The notes: a model not told the origin generated them from the sequence alone. A stretch of 64,000 nt of DNA from Verrucomicrobiota bacterium (GCA_022710725.1 JAKLGK010000004.1:124001-188000), one strand, 5' to 3'; shown: positions 24,953 through 33,678, numbered from the stretch's first letter. Numbers and translations are program-made.

Positions 24953-27200
24953 GGCCTTGGATCCCATATGCGGCATGACCGTGGACGAACGCACCGCGCT
25001 CCGGACGGAAGTGGACGGCACGGTCAGCTACTTTTGCTCAAATCACTGCCGCTTGAAGCACCTCGGCCACCATTCACCATCCGCCATTCACCATTCACCT
25101 TTCTTCTGCCCCATGTGCCCGGGCGTGGAAAGCGACCGGCCCGGGACGTGCCCGACCTGCGGCATGGCCCTTGAAGCGTCGCCGACAGCGCAGGCGGACG
25201 GCGGCGAATTCCGGTTGATGCAGCGGCGGCTGGCGATCGGGCTGGCCCTCGGGCTCCCGGTCTTTCTCCTCGGCATGACGCACCTGCTCCCGGACGGCCT
25301 GGCGGCCCGCATCCCCCACCGCGTCTCCGCCTGGATTCAACTCCTGCTCGGCACGCCGGTGATCTTCTGGTGCGGGGCGCCGCTGATCGCACGGGGATGG
25401 CTGTCGTTCCGAACGCTTCGGCTCAACATGTTCTCCCTGATCCTGCTCGGCGTGATGGCGGCTTATCTCTTCAGCCTGGCCGCCCTGCTCACGCCCGGGC
25501 TCTTCCCGGATTCCCTTCTCCACGACGGCCATGTCCCGGTCTATTTCGAGTCCGCGGCCATGATCACGGTCCTGGTCCTGCTCGGCCAGGTCCTGGAACT
25601 GCGGGCGCGGCATCGCACCGGAAGCGCCCTTCGCGAATGGATGGCCCTCGCGCCCGAAACGGCGCGGCGGATGCGCGACGGAGAGGAACAGGTCGTCGCC
25701 CTGGACCGGGTTCGGCCCGGGGACATCCTGCGCGTGAAGCCGGGCGACCGGGTCCCGGTGGACGGCGAAGTGATCGAGGGCCGGAGCCACGTGGACGAAT
25801 CCATGCTGACGGGAGAACCGCTGCCGGTGGAGAAGGAAACCGGCGGCAAGGTATCGGGCGGCACGCTGAACGGGAGCGGATCGTTCCTGATGCGCGCGGA
25901 AAAGGTCGGCGCGGAGACGCTCCTGGCGCGCATCGTGCAACTCGTGTCGGAGGCCCAGCGCAGCCGCGCGCCGATCCAGCGGCTCGCCGACCGCGTGGCG
26001 GCCTGGTTCGTCCCCGCCGTCATCGCCATCTCGGCGCTGACGTTCCTCCTGTGGTGGCGGCTCGGGCCGGAGCCCCGCCTGGAGCACGCCCTGGTCAATG
26101 CCGTGGCCGTGCTGATCATCGCCTGCCCCTGCGCGCTCGGCCTCGCGACGCCCATGAGCATGACCGTCGCCGTCGGGCGCGGCGCGCGCGCCGGCGTGTT
26201 GATCCGCAACGCCCGGGCCATCGAAATGCTGGGCCGGCTCCGCACGCTGGTCGTGGACAAGACCGGCACACTGACCGAGGGCCGGCCCCGCCTGACCGCT
26301 TGTGTCCCGGTCCCTCCGCTGACGGAGAACGAGCTGCTCCGGCGCGCGGCCGCCGTGGAGCGCCACAGCGAGCACCCGCTGGGCGAAGCCCTGGTGGCCG
26401 CCGCCCGGGAACAGGGTCTCGACCTCCCCGAACCTTCGGACTTCCAGGCCGTTCCGGGAAAAGGCGCGGCGGGACGGGTCGGCGGCCAGCCGGTCCTCGT
26501 CGGTCATTCCGCCTTCCTGGAGGAACGCGACGTCACCGGCCTGGATACTTTCCGGGCCCTGGCCGAGCGCCTGCAAAACGATGGGCAGACGACCATGCTC
26601 GTCGCCGCGGACGGCCAACTGGCCGGGCTGCTGGGCGTATCGGATCCGATCAAGGACTCCACCCCTGCCGCCTTGGACGCCCTTCGCGCGCGCGGCCTGC
26701 GGCTGGTCATCGTCACCGGCGACCAGGAGCGTACGGCGCGAGCCGTCGCCCGCCGGCTGGGAATCGAGGAGGTGCATGCCGGCGTCCGGCCGGAGGGCAA
26801 GCATGCCTTTCTGGAGCAGCTTCCGCCGCGGGACCGGCCCGTCGCGATGGCCGGCGACGGGATCAACGACGCGCCGGCGCTCGCCGCCGCCGACGTCGGG
26901 ATCGCGATGGGCACCGGAACGGACATCGCCGTGCAGAGCGCGGACGTCACCCTGCTGCACGGCGACCTGCGGGGCATTGCGCGCGCCGTGGTCCTCGGCC
27001 GGGCCGCGATGCGGAACATCCGGCAGAATCTCTTCTTCGCGTTCCTGTACAACTCCCTGGGCATCCCGCTCGCCGCCGGGGCGCTGTATCCCTTCTTCGG
27101 CCTCCTGTTGAGCCCCGTCCTGGCCGGCGCGGCCATGAGCTTCAGCTCTGTCTCCGTCGTCCTCAACGCCCTGCGCCTGCGGCGGACCCGTCTGGATTAG
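24951..27200 (+). CDS. copper-type P1B ATPase with YHS and heavy-metal-binding domains
   Basis: A 749-aa metal-transporting P-type ATPase of the inner membrane; it pumps Cu(I)/Ag(I) or a similar soft metal out of the cytoplasm. An N-terminal YHS domain (DPICGM at 4-9, YFCSNHC with C29 and C33) is followed by a zinc-ribbon-like heavy-metal-binding domain (CPMCPG 53-58, CPTCGM 67-72). Eight membrane helices are expected. Other motifs are the actuator TGEP, the membrane CPC motif near 390 (IACPCALG), the phosphorylation motif DKTGT near 435, the nucleotide-binding [10 protein letters not shown], and [10 protein letters not shown]. No HMA ferredoxin-like domain is present. The linker between the two metal domains is encoded by a tandem CCATTCACC-type repeat, giving His/Ser-rich sequence that may be a recent insertion. 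It appears to be a single gene. Confidence 0.92.
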   Translation: MALDPICGMTVDERTALRTEVDGTVSYFCSNHCRLKHLGHHSPSAIHHSPFFCPMCPGVESDRPGTCPTCGMALEASPTAQADGGEFRLMQRRLAIGLALGLPVFLLGMTHLLPDGLAARIPHRVSAWIQLLLGTPVIFWCGAPLIARGWLSFRTLRLNMFSLILLGVMAAYLFSLAALLTPGLFPDSLLHDGHVPVYFESAAMITVLVLLGQVLELRARHRTGSALREWMALAPETARRMRDGEEQVVALDRVRPGDILRVKPGDRVPVDGEVIEGRSHVDESMLTGEPLPVEKETGGKVSGGTLNGSGSFLMRAEKVGAETLLARIVQLVSEAQRSRAPIQRLADRVAAWFVPAVIAISALTFLLWWRLGPEPRLEHALVNAVAVLIIACPCALGLATPMSMTVAVGRGARAGVLIRNARAIEMLGRLRTLVVDKTGTLTEGRPRLTACVPVPPLTENELLRRAAAVERHSEHPLGEALVAAAREQGLDLPEPSDFQAVPGKGAAGRVGGQPVLVGHSAFLEERDVTGLDTFRALAERLQNDGQTTMLVAADGQLAGLLGVSDPIKDSTPAALDALRARGLRLVIVTGDQERTARAVARRLGIEEVHAGVRPEGKHAFLEQLPPRDRPVAMAGDGINDAPALAAADVGIAMGTGTDIAVQSADVTLLHGDLRGIARAVVLGRAAMRNIRQNLFFAFLYNSLGIPLAAGALYPFFGLLLSPVLAGAAMSFSSVSVVLNALRLRRTRLD
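25070..25099 (+). repeat. CCATTCACC tandem repeat inside the ATPase gene
   Basis: Three close copies of CCATTCACC/CCATTCACCAT, separated by CCG or directly adjacent, encode His-Ser-Pro-rich linker sequence between the YHS and heavy-metal-binding domains. Its composition is unlike the GC-rich codons on either side. It looks like a short dispersed repeat that has been accommodated in frame. Confidence 0.6.
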
Positions 27201-27201
27201 T

Positions 27202-27282
27202 TTTCCAATCATTGGAAATAGTGCGTGCCATTCCTTCCAATCATTGGAAAAATACCGCCCGGAATTTTCCAATGATTGGAAA
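27202..27282. repeat. three copies of a TTTCCAATSATTGGAAA palindrome
   Basis: Near-perfect palindromes occur at 27202-27218 (TTTCCAATCATTGGAAA), 27235-27249 (TTCCAATCATTGGAA) and 27266-27282 (TTTCCAATGATTGGAAA), spaced about 32 bases apart. They fill the 86-base gap between the ATPase and the SGNH-like gene. They are AT-rich in a GC-rich background. They may be a dispersed intergenic repeat family, binding sites for a dimeric regulator, or transcript hairpins. Confidence 0.85.
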
Positions 27283-27286
27283 CCCG

Positions 27287-28264
27287 ATGCGGCCAAAAAT
27301 TCTCTACCAATCGCTGATCCTCCTTTGCCTCGCGGCGGCCCTGCTGGAGATGTCGCTGACGCTGGTGTCCCCGGAGCGCCGCGGCGAGTGGAATGGCCGC
27401 TTCGATGACCAGATCTATACATGGGGCCATCCCGTGCGCCCCAACCTCCAGGGTCTGCGCGAACGCGAGATCGCCGTGCCCAAGCCCGCCGGCGTTTTCC
27501 GCGTGCTGGTCCTCGGCGATGAGTCCACGTGGGGCCCGGGCCTGGCCGAGGACGAGCGATTCACGGCCCTGGCCGAATCGCGGTTGCGCCAGCAGGATCC
27601 GGACCGTCGTATCGAGGTGCTGAATGCCGGGCTTCCCGAGGCCACGCTGCCGGTCCTGCGCGACGCGCTGCTGTTCTGGTGCGAGGCCCCGGTGGAGCCG
27701 GACCTCGTGGTCGTGGCGTTCGGCGGCGGCGCCCTGCGGCTGGACTCGAACGAGAACCGGCCCGAGCACGTCGCGTTCGCGAGGCGGCACCCGGCGATCG
27801 GCCTGGCCGCGCCCAGGGCCCTGACCGCGCTCCGGATGCCGCAGACCGCCCGCCTGTGGCGCCGGACGGCGGCGCGCCTGGCGGAAGCGACGGGCGCGGC
27901 GCCTTCGTACGAGGAGTTCCTCGCGCACAGGTACGGTCCGGATTCGCCGGCGTGGCCGGAGTTCGCCGGCGCATTGCGGGATATCCGTGAGTTCTGCCGG
28001 GCGCGAAATCTGCCTCCGCCCGTCTTCTTGAGTCTGCACGTGGGCCACCCGGCGGCGGATTGGTACGCCCGGGCCGCGAAACAGGCGGAGGAGTCCGGCT
28101 TTGTTGCGCCCTCCTGCGTCGCCGACATCGCGCCGAAAGTCGACGCCCGGGACATCAACCTGCTGAACGGCATACACCCCCGCCACTTCCAGGCGGCCTG
28201 GGCGGAGAGCCTGTCCAGGAGCGTCGCGGCCGCTCTCGACCGCCAGCACGAGGTCCTGCCGTGA
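27287..28264 (+). CDS. membrane-anchored SGNH-hydrolase-like protein, catalytic residues altered
   Basis: A 325-aa protein with an N-terminal membrane anchor or signal (about 8-27, SLILLCLAAALLEMSLTLV) and an SGNH/GDSL-like domain. Block I reads VLVLGDESTWGPG where active family members have GDSxTWG, so the nucleophile position is Glu. The terminal D-x-x-H block reads N-G-I-H, so the catalytic Asp is also replaced. The overall layout, with a strand then GD.. and a late GIHP, is typical of the SGNH proteins that accompany glycosyltransferases and modify surface glycans. It may be an inactive, binding-only member. It overlaps the next gene by 4 bases (GTGA), so the two are co-translated. The start ATG directly follows the palindrome cluster and has no clear RBS. 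Confidence 0.75.
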   Translation: MRPKILYQSLILLCLAAALLEMSLTLVSPERRGEWNGRFDDQIYTWGHPVRPNLQGLREREIAVPKPAGVFRVLVLGDESTWGPGLAEDERFTALAESRLRQQDPDRRIEVLNAGLPEATLPVLRDALLFWCEAPVEPDLVVVAFGGGALRLDSNENRPEHVAFARRHPAIGLAAPRALTALRMPQTARLWRRTAARLAEATGAAPSYEEFLAHRYGPDSPAWPEFAGALRDIREFCRARNLPPPVFLSLHVGHPAADWYARAAKQAEESGFVAPSCVADIAPKVDARDINLLNGIHPRHFQAAWAESLSRSVAAALDRQHEVLP

Positions 28265-29952
28265 AAGAGCTACTGAAGAAAACGGCCTGGCTGTGGCCCC
28301 TCCTCGCGGCGGCCGCCCTGCTCGCGCTGCAAGTGCCGTGGACCGAGACGCTGACGTACCAGCGCTATGACGAGGGTTACACCGGATGCCTGATGACCTC
28401 GCGGGCACTGGGCTTCCGGCTGCACGACGACTTATGGATTGACCAGCCCCCCCTCTTTTTCACCCTTCTTTTTGCGTGGTTTCACTGGTTCGGGGCATCC
28501 CTGCTCAAGGGGCGCGCGCTGGTTTTCCTGTTATCCGTCCTCTTCTCGGGCCTTTTCTTCGACACCATCCGCCGGCGCTCCACTCCGGCCGCGGCCTGGC
28601 TGGCGCTGGTCTTCCTGCTCACCCGTCCCGTGTACGCCATGATGAGCGTGACGATGATCCAGGAGCTGCCGGCCTATACCTTCGCAGGCCTGGCGCTCTG
28701 GCTGGCCACGGTCCGTACCGGGCACAAGCGGCCGGGCCTGCTGCTGGCATTATCAGCGGTCGCCATGGGCTGCGCGCTGCTCGTCAAGCTGTCCGCGGCG
28801 CCGTTCGTCCCGCTGATCGCGTTCGACCTCTTCTGCCGGCCCCGGCAACCGGCCGCGCGGCCGTCGTCGCGGCTCCTGTCGATCGCGGCCTGGGGCCTGA
28901 TCGCCGGCGTGTCTTTCGCGGCGATCGGCTGGCTGATGGGCGCCGACTTCCGCGAACTGGTCCAGGCACATCTTAATCCGATGGAAACGCCCATCCTTTC
29001 CTTGCGGAGCGGGACGCGGATGCTGCCGGTATTCGTGTTCGCCAACTGGATCCCGATGCTCCTGGCCGCTCCGTCATTCGTGTATGGGCTGCGCCTTCGC
29101 GAGTACTCGTTCGGGCCGCCGTTGCTCTGGCTTTTCCTCAACGCCGTGCTCCTCAACTTTTACAAGCCGGTGGCTGATCATTATGAAATCCACGTGATCG
29201 TCCCCCTGTGTTGGCTGGCGGGGGCCACCCTGGCGCGCGCGGCATCGGGCCGCTGGCTGGCGTTGGCCGGGACCGTCGCGCTGGCCGCGATCCCGGGCAA
29301 CCGTTTCATTTTGCGAGCCCCGAACTGGCAGGTGTATCCCGGCACGCTCGCCGCGGTGCGGGAATATGCCCCGCGCACCCGCTGGATGGCGGCTATCGAA
29401 TGCCAGATCTATCCCTTTGCCGCGGGCGTGAACGTGATCCCCGATCTCTACAGCACGTCACTGAAGAGGATGTTAAGCGGGCGGATGAGTTCCGAGAACA
29501 CGCTGCAGCAAATCAAGCAATATCGCCCGGAGCAGGTGATGATGGACAACGCCTTCGGCTATTCGCCCGAACTGGCCGCCTACCTCGCGGCGCATTACCG
29601 GTGCCGTCTCCCCGACAACGCCTATGCTCAATGGGTCCGCAGCGACGTGGCCGATCCGGCCGGCGGCTGGCTGGCCGATCCTTTCCGGGACATGGCGCTG
29701 GGCCGGAACGAGGCCCGGCTCAAGCCCTTTTCGCTCGCCCTGCACTTCCTCAAGCTGAACCAGCCGCCGAATGCGCGGCTGATCCTGGAGCAGGCGCTGG
29801 AACTCCGCACCCCCGCCCTCGCGCCGCACCGGCGCGACGCCTGGGGCCTCCTCGGCGACATCCTGCAGCGGGAAGGGCGGGAGGACGAGGCCCGGGAGTG
29901 CTTCCAGAAAGCCCGCGCCCCGCTGTCATCCGGCGGCGCGCCCGCGCCGTAG
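28261..29952 (+). CDS. GT-C (family 39/ArnT-like) glycosyltransferase with C-terminal TPR-like segment
   Basis: A 563-aa polytopic inner-membrane protein. About ten hydrophobic helices occupy residues 10-380. The first extracytoplasmic loop contains YQRYDEGYTG, the Asp-Glu pair expected of lipid-linked-sugar GT-C enzymes of the PMT/ArnT type. The soluble C-terminus (about 390-563) ends with a TPR-like helical pair (DAWGLLGDILQREGREDEAR). It probably transfers a sugar from a polyprenyl carrier to an envelope acceptor. The start is GTG at 28261, overlapping the upstream stop, and gives a sensible cytoplasmic N-terminus before helix 1. Acceptor and donor cannot be read from sequence. Confidence 0.8.
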   Translation: MKELLKKTAWLWPLLAAAALLALQVPWTETLTYQRYDEGYTGCLMTSRALGFRLHDDLWIDQPPLFFTLLFAWFHWFGASLLKGRALVFLLSVLFSGLFFDTIRRRSTPAAAWLALVFLLTRPVYAMMSVTMIQELPAYTFAGLALWLATVRTGHKRPGLLLALSAVAMGCALLVKLSAAPFVPLIAFDLFCRPRQPAARPSSRLLSIAAWGLIAGVSFAAIGWLMGADFRELVQAHLNPMETPILSLRSGTRMLPVFVFANWIPMLLAAPSFVYGLRLREYSFGPPLLWLFLNAVLLNFYKPVADHYEIHVIVPLCWLAGATLARAASGRWLALAGTVALAAIPGNRFILRAPNWQVYPGTLAAVREYAPRTRWMAAIECQIYPFAAGVNVIPDLYSTSLKRMLSGRMSSENTLQQIKQYRPEQVMMDNAFGYSPELAAYLAAHYRCRLPDNAYAQWVRSDVADPAGGWLADPFRDMALGRNEARLKPFSLALHFLKLNQPPNARLILEQALELRTPALAPHRRDAWGLLGDILQREGREDEARECFQKARAPLSSGGAPAP

Positions 29953-29973
29953 TAGTCAAGAGCCGAGGGATCA

Positions 29974-30001
29974 TCGACAAGGCCCCGGCGGCTGGTATGA
30001 T
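29974..30001 (+). promoter_or_regulatory. sigma-70-like promoter for the DUF4139 pair
   Basis: TCGACA (29974-29979), a 16-base spacer and TATGAT (29996-30001), 27 bases before the ATG at 30029, with AGGAGG between them. The -10 lies in a small palindrome, GGTATGATACC. Confidence 0.6.
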
Positions 30002-30028
30002 ACCGCCATCAACAGGAGGAACGTGCCT

Positions 30029-31372
30029 ATGAAGAAATGGACGGCGCTGGCGCTCGCGGCATGCGGATTCGTTCTGCCCGCTCTCGCCGGCATTGACCTT
30101 GTCACGCTGCCGGAGCGCGACAGCGTGCAGCTCACCATCTACAACTCCGCGGACCTCACGCTCGTCCGCGAGGTGCGCAAGCTGACCCTGCGGAAGGGGC
30201 TCAACAAGCTCTCCTTCGGCTGGGCCAACACGCTGATCGATCCCACCTCCCTGCGCCTGCGCGCCGTGGACAAGCCCGACGCGGTGAAACTGCTCGACGT
30301 CGCCTACCCGCCGCGGATCAACTCGCAGGCGGTCTGGAACGTCCAGTCCGAGGTCGAGGGCGAGGTGCTCGTCGAGATCACGTTCTTCACCTCCGGCATC
30401 TCCTGGCGCGCGTTCTACATGGCCACGCTCTCGCAGGACGAGAAGGACATGCTCCTCGAAGGCTACGTCCGCGTGACCAACAACTCCGGCGAGGACTACG
30501 CCAACGCCCAGACCCGCATGATCGTCGGCGTGGTCAACCTGATCGACGAGATCGCGGACCTGGCGCGGCGCAAGGAACCGTACGGCCGGCCATACCCGGA
30601 GGTTGTGATGGCGGCTCCCATGGCCTTGAGGATGTCCCGGGCGCCGAACGCGATGGCCTTGGCGGGCGCAATGGACTACGCCGAAGAGGCCAGCCCGAAG
30701 GAGATCGTGAAGGAAGGCCTGTCGGAGTATTTCCTCTACACGATCCCCGGGACGGAGACGATCCCGAACCAGTGGTCCAAGCGCCTGCCGTCCTTCAAGC
30801 CCGTGCGCGTGCCGGTGGTGAACCTGTTCCGGTACGACGAGGAGCGCTACGGCTCGACCACGATGCGCCTGCTGTTCTTCAAGAACGACGAGAAGCACCA
30901 CCTGGGCGAGACGCCGCTGCCGGACGGGTTCTTCAAGGTCTACCGGACGGCGGACCAGCAGGACCACCTCTCCTACGAGGGCGCGACACCGATCAAGTAC
31001 ATCCCCGTGGAGCAGGAGGCGGAACTGAACCTCGGCGCGGCGCGCGGCGTGAAGGTCGAGCCGAAGCTGATGAAGATCCAGACCGACCAGTACCTGTTCA
31101 ACGGCACGAACGGCAACATCAGCGGCTACGACCAGGCCGAGGACTGGACGCTGGAACTGAACAACTACCGCGACATCCCCGTCCGCGTGGAAGTCTTCCG
31201 CCGGCTACGGCACCCGTACGTGGACGAGATCAAGCCTAAGGGCGAACTGGCCTCGTTCGAGAAGCAGGACGCCCAGCGGGTGAAATTCGTGGTCGAGCTG
31301 TCGCCGAACACGGAGCGCGAAATCACCTATCGGGTTGTCTATCACGAAGGAGACAGGAGGGAACGCCGATGA
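30029..31372 (+). CDS. DUF4139-type exported protein A
   Basis: A 447-aa exported protein with a signal peptide of about 20 residues (ends LPALAG). The body matches the DUF4139/mucoidy-inhibitor-A-like family pattern: an opening on oxidative or peptide-bond-like beta strands (VQLTIYNSADLTLVREVRKL), TLRKGLNKLSF, and a C-terminal beta-rich portion (VEVFRRLRHPY) ending in an integrin-like strand. The family's biochemical role is not established. The ATG at 30029 is used because AGGAGG is optimally spaced; a GTG six bases upstream is too close. The stop codon overlaps the start of a paralogue (ATGA), so the two products are made together and may form a hetero-oligomer. Confidence 0.75.
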   Translation: MKKWTALALAACGFVLPALAGIDLVTLPERDSVQLTIYNSADLTLVREVRKLTLRKGLNKLSFGWANTLIDPTSLRLRAVDKPDAVKLLDVAYPPRINSQAVWNVQSEVEGEVLVEITFFTSGISWRAFYMATLSQDEKDMLLEGYVRVTNNSGEDYANAQTRMIVGVVNLIDEIADLARRKEPYGRPYPEVVMAAPMALRMSRAPNAMALAGAMDYAEEASPKEIVKEGLSEYFLYTIPGTETIPNQWSKRLPSFKPVRVPVVNLFRYDEERYGSTTMRLLFFKNDEKHHLGETPLPDGFFKVYRTADQQDHLSYEGATPIKYIPVEQEAELNLGAARGVKVEPKLMKIQTDQYLFNGTNGNISGYDQAEDWTLELNNYRDIPVRVEVFRRLRHPYVDEIKPKGELASFEKQDAQRVKFVVELSPNTEREITYRVVYHEGDRRERR

Positions 31373-32499
31373 AAAAGCTCGCCGTCATTTTCCTGGGCCT
31401 GCTGGCGGCCCTGCCCGCCGGCGCCCGCATCAAGCTCGTCGCCCTGCCCGACCGCGACACGACGATGATCCGCCTGGACAATCCGGCCGCCACGGTGGTC
31501 GAGGAGGAGCGCGTGCTGACGCTCCAGAAGGGCCTGAACCAGGTGGACTTCTCGTGGAAGGGCGTCACGATCGACCAGGACTCCATCCGCCTGGCGGTGC
31601 TCTCCCCCGCGGACAAGGTACAACTGCTGAACGTCAGCTACCCGCCCGGCGAGGGCGCGCTGGTGTGGCAGCTCTCCTGCGCGGAGGCCTGCAACGCGAA
31701 GGTGCGCATCAGCTACCTGCTCTCCGGGATCGACCGGCTGGTGACGTACACCGGCACGGCCGAGAAGGACGAGAGCAAGCTGGACCTGGAGTCGTTCCTG
31801 GTGCTGCGCAACTTCTCGGGCGAGGACTTCATCGACGCCCAGGTTCGCCTGGACTACGGCGAGCCGTTCTCGATGAGCGCGAAGCACGAGGAGACGCGGC
31901 AGCGGCTGTTCTTGAGCAAGACCGGCCTGCCGATCGTGAAGACGTTCAAGTGGGACGCCCGCGAGAAGCCGTGGGACCCGTCGCGCCTCGACGAGAACGT
32001 GGGCATCCCGGTCTACTACGCGATCGCCAACACGGAGGCGAAGGGCCTCGGGGAGAACGCCCTCTGGGACGGAAAGGTGCGCGTCTTCCAGAAGGACGGG
32101 CACGGCTCGACGATCTTCGTCGGCGAGGACAATCCCGGCTTCGTGCCGGTCGGCGAGGACCTGGAGATCCGGGTCGGCGAAGGCCGCGACGTGGTCGTCA
32201 CCCAGCGCCAGAAGGTCAACCGCCAGATCAACATCAAGCGCAACTCGTCGAACGACATCATCCTCTACGACAACGAGGAGCTTATCGAGACTGAGGTGGA
32301 GAACTTCAAGGACCAGCCCGCGGTGCTGGTGCTGACCCAGTACATCCCGGGCGAGTGGACGATGCGGGAGGCCAGCCTCGACTACGAGTTGAAGGACCAC
32401 GAGACGCTCGAGTTCCGGGTCGAGCTCAAGCCCAAGGACAAGATCACGCTCAAGATGGACTTCGTCCGGAGCAACATCCGCACGCGGGATCTGCGGTAA
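31369..32499 (+). CDS. DUF4139-type exported protein B
   Basis: A 376-aa exported paralogue of the preceding gene. The signal peptide is about residues 1-19 (ends LPAGA). It shares KLVALPDRDTTMIRLDNPA, the TLQKGLNQVDFSW block and the VQLLNVSYPP segment with gene A (VKLLDVAYPP there). The C-terminal half (INIKRNSSNDIILYDNEELIETEVENF) is the conserved DUF4139 region. It is shorter than gene A, lacking the Ala/Met-rich central insert found there at about residues 190-230. The last gene of this pair, it is followed by a strong hairpin. Confidence 0.75.
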   Translation: MKKLAVIFLGLLAALPAGARIKLVALPDRDTTMIRLDNPAATVVEEERVLTLQKGLNQVDFSWKGVTIDQDSIRLAVLSPADKVQLLNVSYPPGEGALVWQLSCAEACNAKVRISYLLSGIDRLVTYTGTAEKDESKLDLESFLVLRNFSGEDFIDAQVRLDYGEPFSMSAKHEETRQRLFLSKTGLPIVKTFKWDAREKPWDPSRLDENVGIPVYYAIANTEAKGLGENALWDGKVRVFQKDGHGSTIFVGEDNPGFVPVGEDLEIRVGEGRDVVVTQRQKVNRQINIKRNSSNDIILYDNEELIETEVENFKDQPAVLVLTQYIPGEWTMREASLDYELKDHETLEFRVELKPKDKITLKMDFVRSNIRTRDLR

Positions 32500-32530
32500 G
32501 TCCTTGAAGGCCTAGCCCCGTTCCCCCGGA

Positions 32531-32558
32531 GGGGGCACAATTAATTAACTGTGCCCCC
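32531..32558. terminator. bidirectional terminator-like hairpin
   Basis: A perfect 9-bp stem (GGGGGCACA with TGTGCCCCC) around an AT-rich 10-base loop containing TTAATTAA. It lies between the converging DUF4139 gene (ending 32499) and the tiny minus-strand gene (ending 32575). There is no T-run, but the stem is very stable and well placed. Confidence 0.6.
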
Positions 32559-32574
32559 CCGCGGGCGGCGCGAT

Positions 32575-32694
32575 TTATGGTCCCACGACCTGGTGAACGG
32601 CGCCCTTGCCCTTGTCGCCGCGGTTTTTATCCCCGCCGGCGAACACCGAAACCGCCCCGAGCACCAGCAGCAGAACGATCATCCACTTCTTCAT
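32575..32694 (-). CDS. very small secreted peptide (39 aa)
   Basis: A 39-codon gene with a clear Shine-Dalgarno (AAGGAAAGGAG) and a classic Sec signal: MKKWMIVLLLVLGAVSVFAG. The mature part is only about 19-20 residues, Gly/Lys-rich (GDKNRGDKGKGAVHQVVGP). It follows the 87-aa secreted protein after 22 bases on the same strand, and the two probably form one transcript ending at the hairpin. No family is recognised. The strong RBS and textbook signal peptide argue that it is real despite its size. Confidence 0.6.
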   Translation of the reverse strand: MKKWMIVLLLVLGAVSVFAGGDKNRGDKGKGAVHQVVGP

Positions 32695-32716
32695 GGTCTC
32701 CGCTCCTTTCCTTGTG

Positions 32717-32980
32717 TTACTTGTTCAGGCACGAACCATCGCGCAAACGGCTCTGCAGGCGATCCTGGGTCGCGGCGGTGGCGGAGGTCAGGCAGGAGCC
32801 GTCGCGCAGCCGATCCTGCGCGCGCGTCTGGAGCGCCGTCCCGGAAGCGCTGCCCGTGCGGGTGGCGGTCCCATACCCGTTGCCCTTGCGCTGCCGGGCG
32901 TTTCCGCCCGCCGCCTGCGCCGTGTCGAACGCCAGCAAAATCCCCGTCGCCATCGCCAGAACCGCTACGGCCGTCTTCAT
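32717..32980 (-). CDS. small secreted protein with repeated RLRDGSCL motif
   Basis: An 87-aa protein with a signal peptide of about 24 residues (MKTAVAVLAMATGILLAFDT then AQAA). The mature part is Gly/Thr/Arg-rich and holds two copies of RLRDGSCL near the C-terminus, each with a single Cys that could form a disulfide or bind a ligand. AAGGAG lies 6-7 bases before the ATG. It is divergent from the sigma-factor gene and shares a 158-base intergenic region with it, so it may belong to that regulon. No family is recognised; the function is unknown. Confidence 0.65.
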   Translation of the reverse strand: MKTAVAVLAMATGILLAFDTAQAAGGNARQRKGNGYGTATRTGSASGTALQTRAQDRLRDGSCLTSATAATQDRLQSRLRDGSCLNK

Positions 32981-33061
32981 TCAAGGCTCCTTCCGGGCTG
33001 TTGCCCTATTTCGTCCCATCCGAACCGCCGGATGTTCTACTGGGGATACACCGAAGCTCCT

Positions 33062-33088
33062 GGAAAGGTCACATTACGGTTTTTCAGA
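33062..33088 (+). promoter_or_regulatory. candidate ECF-sigma promoter upstream of the sigma-factor gene
   Basis: GGAAAGG (33062-33068), a 15-base spacer and TCAGA (33084-33088) resemble the sigma-E-type GGAACTT-N15/16-TCTGA pattern, about 50 bases before the sigma gene. ECF sigma factors often activate their own promoter, so autoregulation is plausible. Confidence 0.35.
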
Positions 33089-33138
33089 GGCGCCACGTGA
33101 CAAAACAGAGTCCTCCGGTGTACAAGTTGCAGGAGATA

Positions 33139-33678
33139 ATGAATGCAAGCGATGCCGAGATCGTCGCCCAGTGCCGGGAAGGCGACACGAACGCCTTCGC
33201 GGAACTGGTGCGGCGAAATCAGGACTCCGTATTCAACCTGGTGTGGAGCATGACCGGCAACTGGCATGAGGCGGCCGATATCGCGCAGGAGACCTTCATC
33301 CGGGCCTTCCGGAAACTGCATTCGTACAAGCCCGAGTTTTCTTTTCGGAACTGGGTCATGAGCATCGGCGCCAATCTCACGCGCAACCGGTTCCGGAGCT
33401 TCAGCCGGCGGCGGCGGATGCAGGAGACGCTGACCCGCATGCAGGATGCCGATGTCGCGCCGGCGCCGGGATTGCCCGACGAGGGCCTGGAGGCCGCCTT
33501 GGGCCAGATGCCCGAGACGCTGCGCACGGCGCTGCTGCTCAAACACGTCGAGGGCCAGTCCTACGAGGAAATCGCGCGCACACTGGGCATTGGGTTGAGC
33601 GCGGCCAAGATGCGCGTGGCCCGCGGGCGCGACGAACTGGTCCATTTGCTCACAACCGAGCGGGAGCGCGAGTCATGA
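33139..33678 (+). CDS. ECF-type RNA polymerase sigma factor
   Basis: A 179-aa group 4 (RpoE-like) sigma factor. Region 2 covers about residues 10-80 (FAELVRRNQDSVFNLVWSMT, AADIAQETFIRAFRKL, FRNWVMSIGANLTRNRFRS). Region 4 covers about 115-170 (LRTALLLKHVEGQSYEEIAR, then the helix-turn-helix LGIGLSAAKMRVARGRDEL). The start follows GCAGGAG directly. The open frame extends far upstream but there has no RBS and no family similarity. The stop overlaps the next start (ATGA), the usual arrangement of a sigma factor with its anti-sigma factor. The genes behind it point to an envelope or polysaccharide-related signal. Confidence 0.92.
   Translation: MNASDAEIVAQCREGDTNAFAELVRRNQDSVFNLVWSMTGNWHEAADIAQETFIRAFRKLHSYKPEFSFRNWVMSIGANLTRNRFRSFSRRRRMQETLTRMQDADVAPAPGLPDEGLEAALGQMPETLRTALLLKHVEGQSYEEIARTLGIGLSAAKMRVARGRDELVHLLTTERERES

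Noticed and set aside
25370..27286. Long upstream extension of the SGNH-like gene
   Set aside because: It runs through the P-type ATPase gene in another frame with low-complexity Arg/Pro/Gly translation; the real start follows the palindrome cluster.
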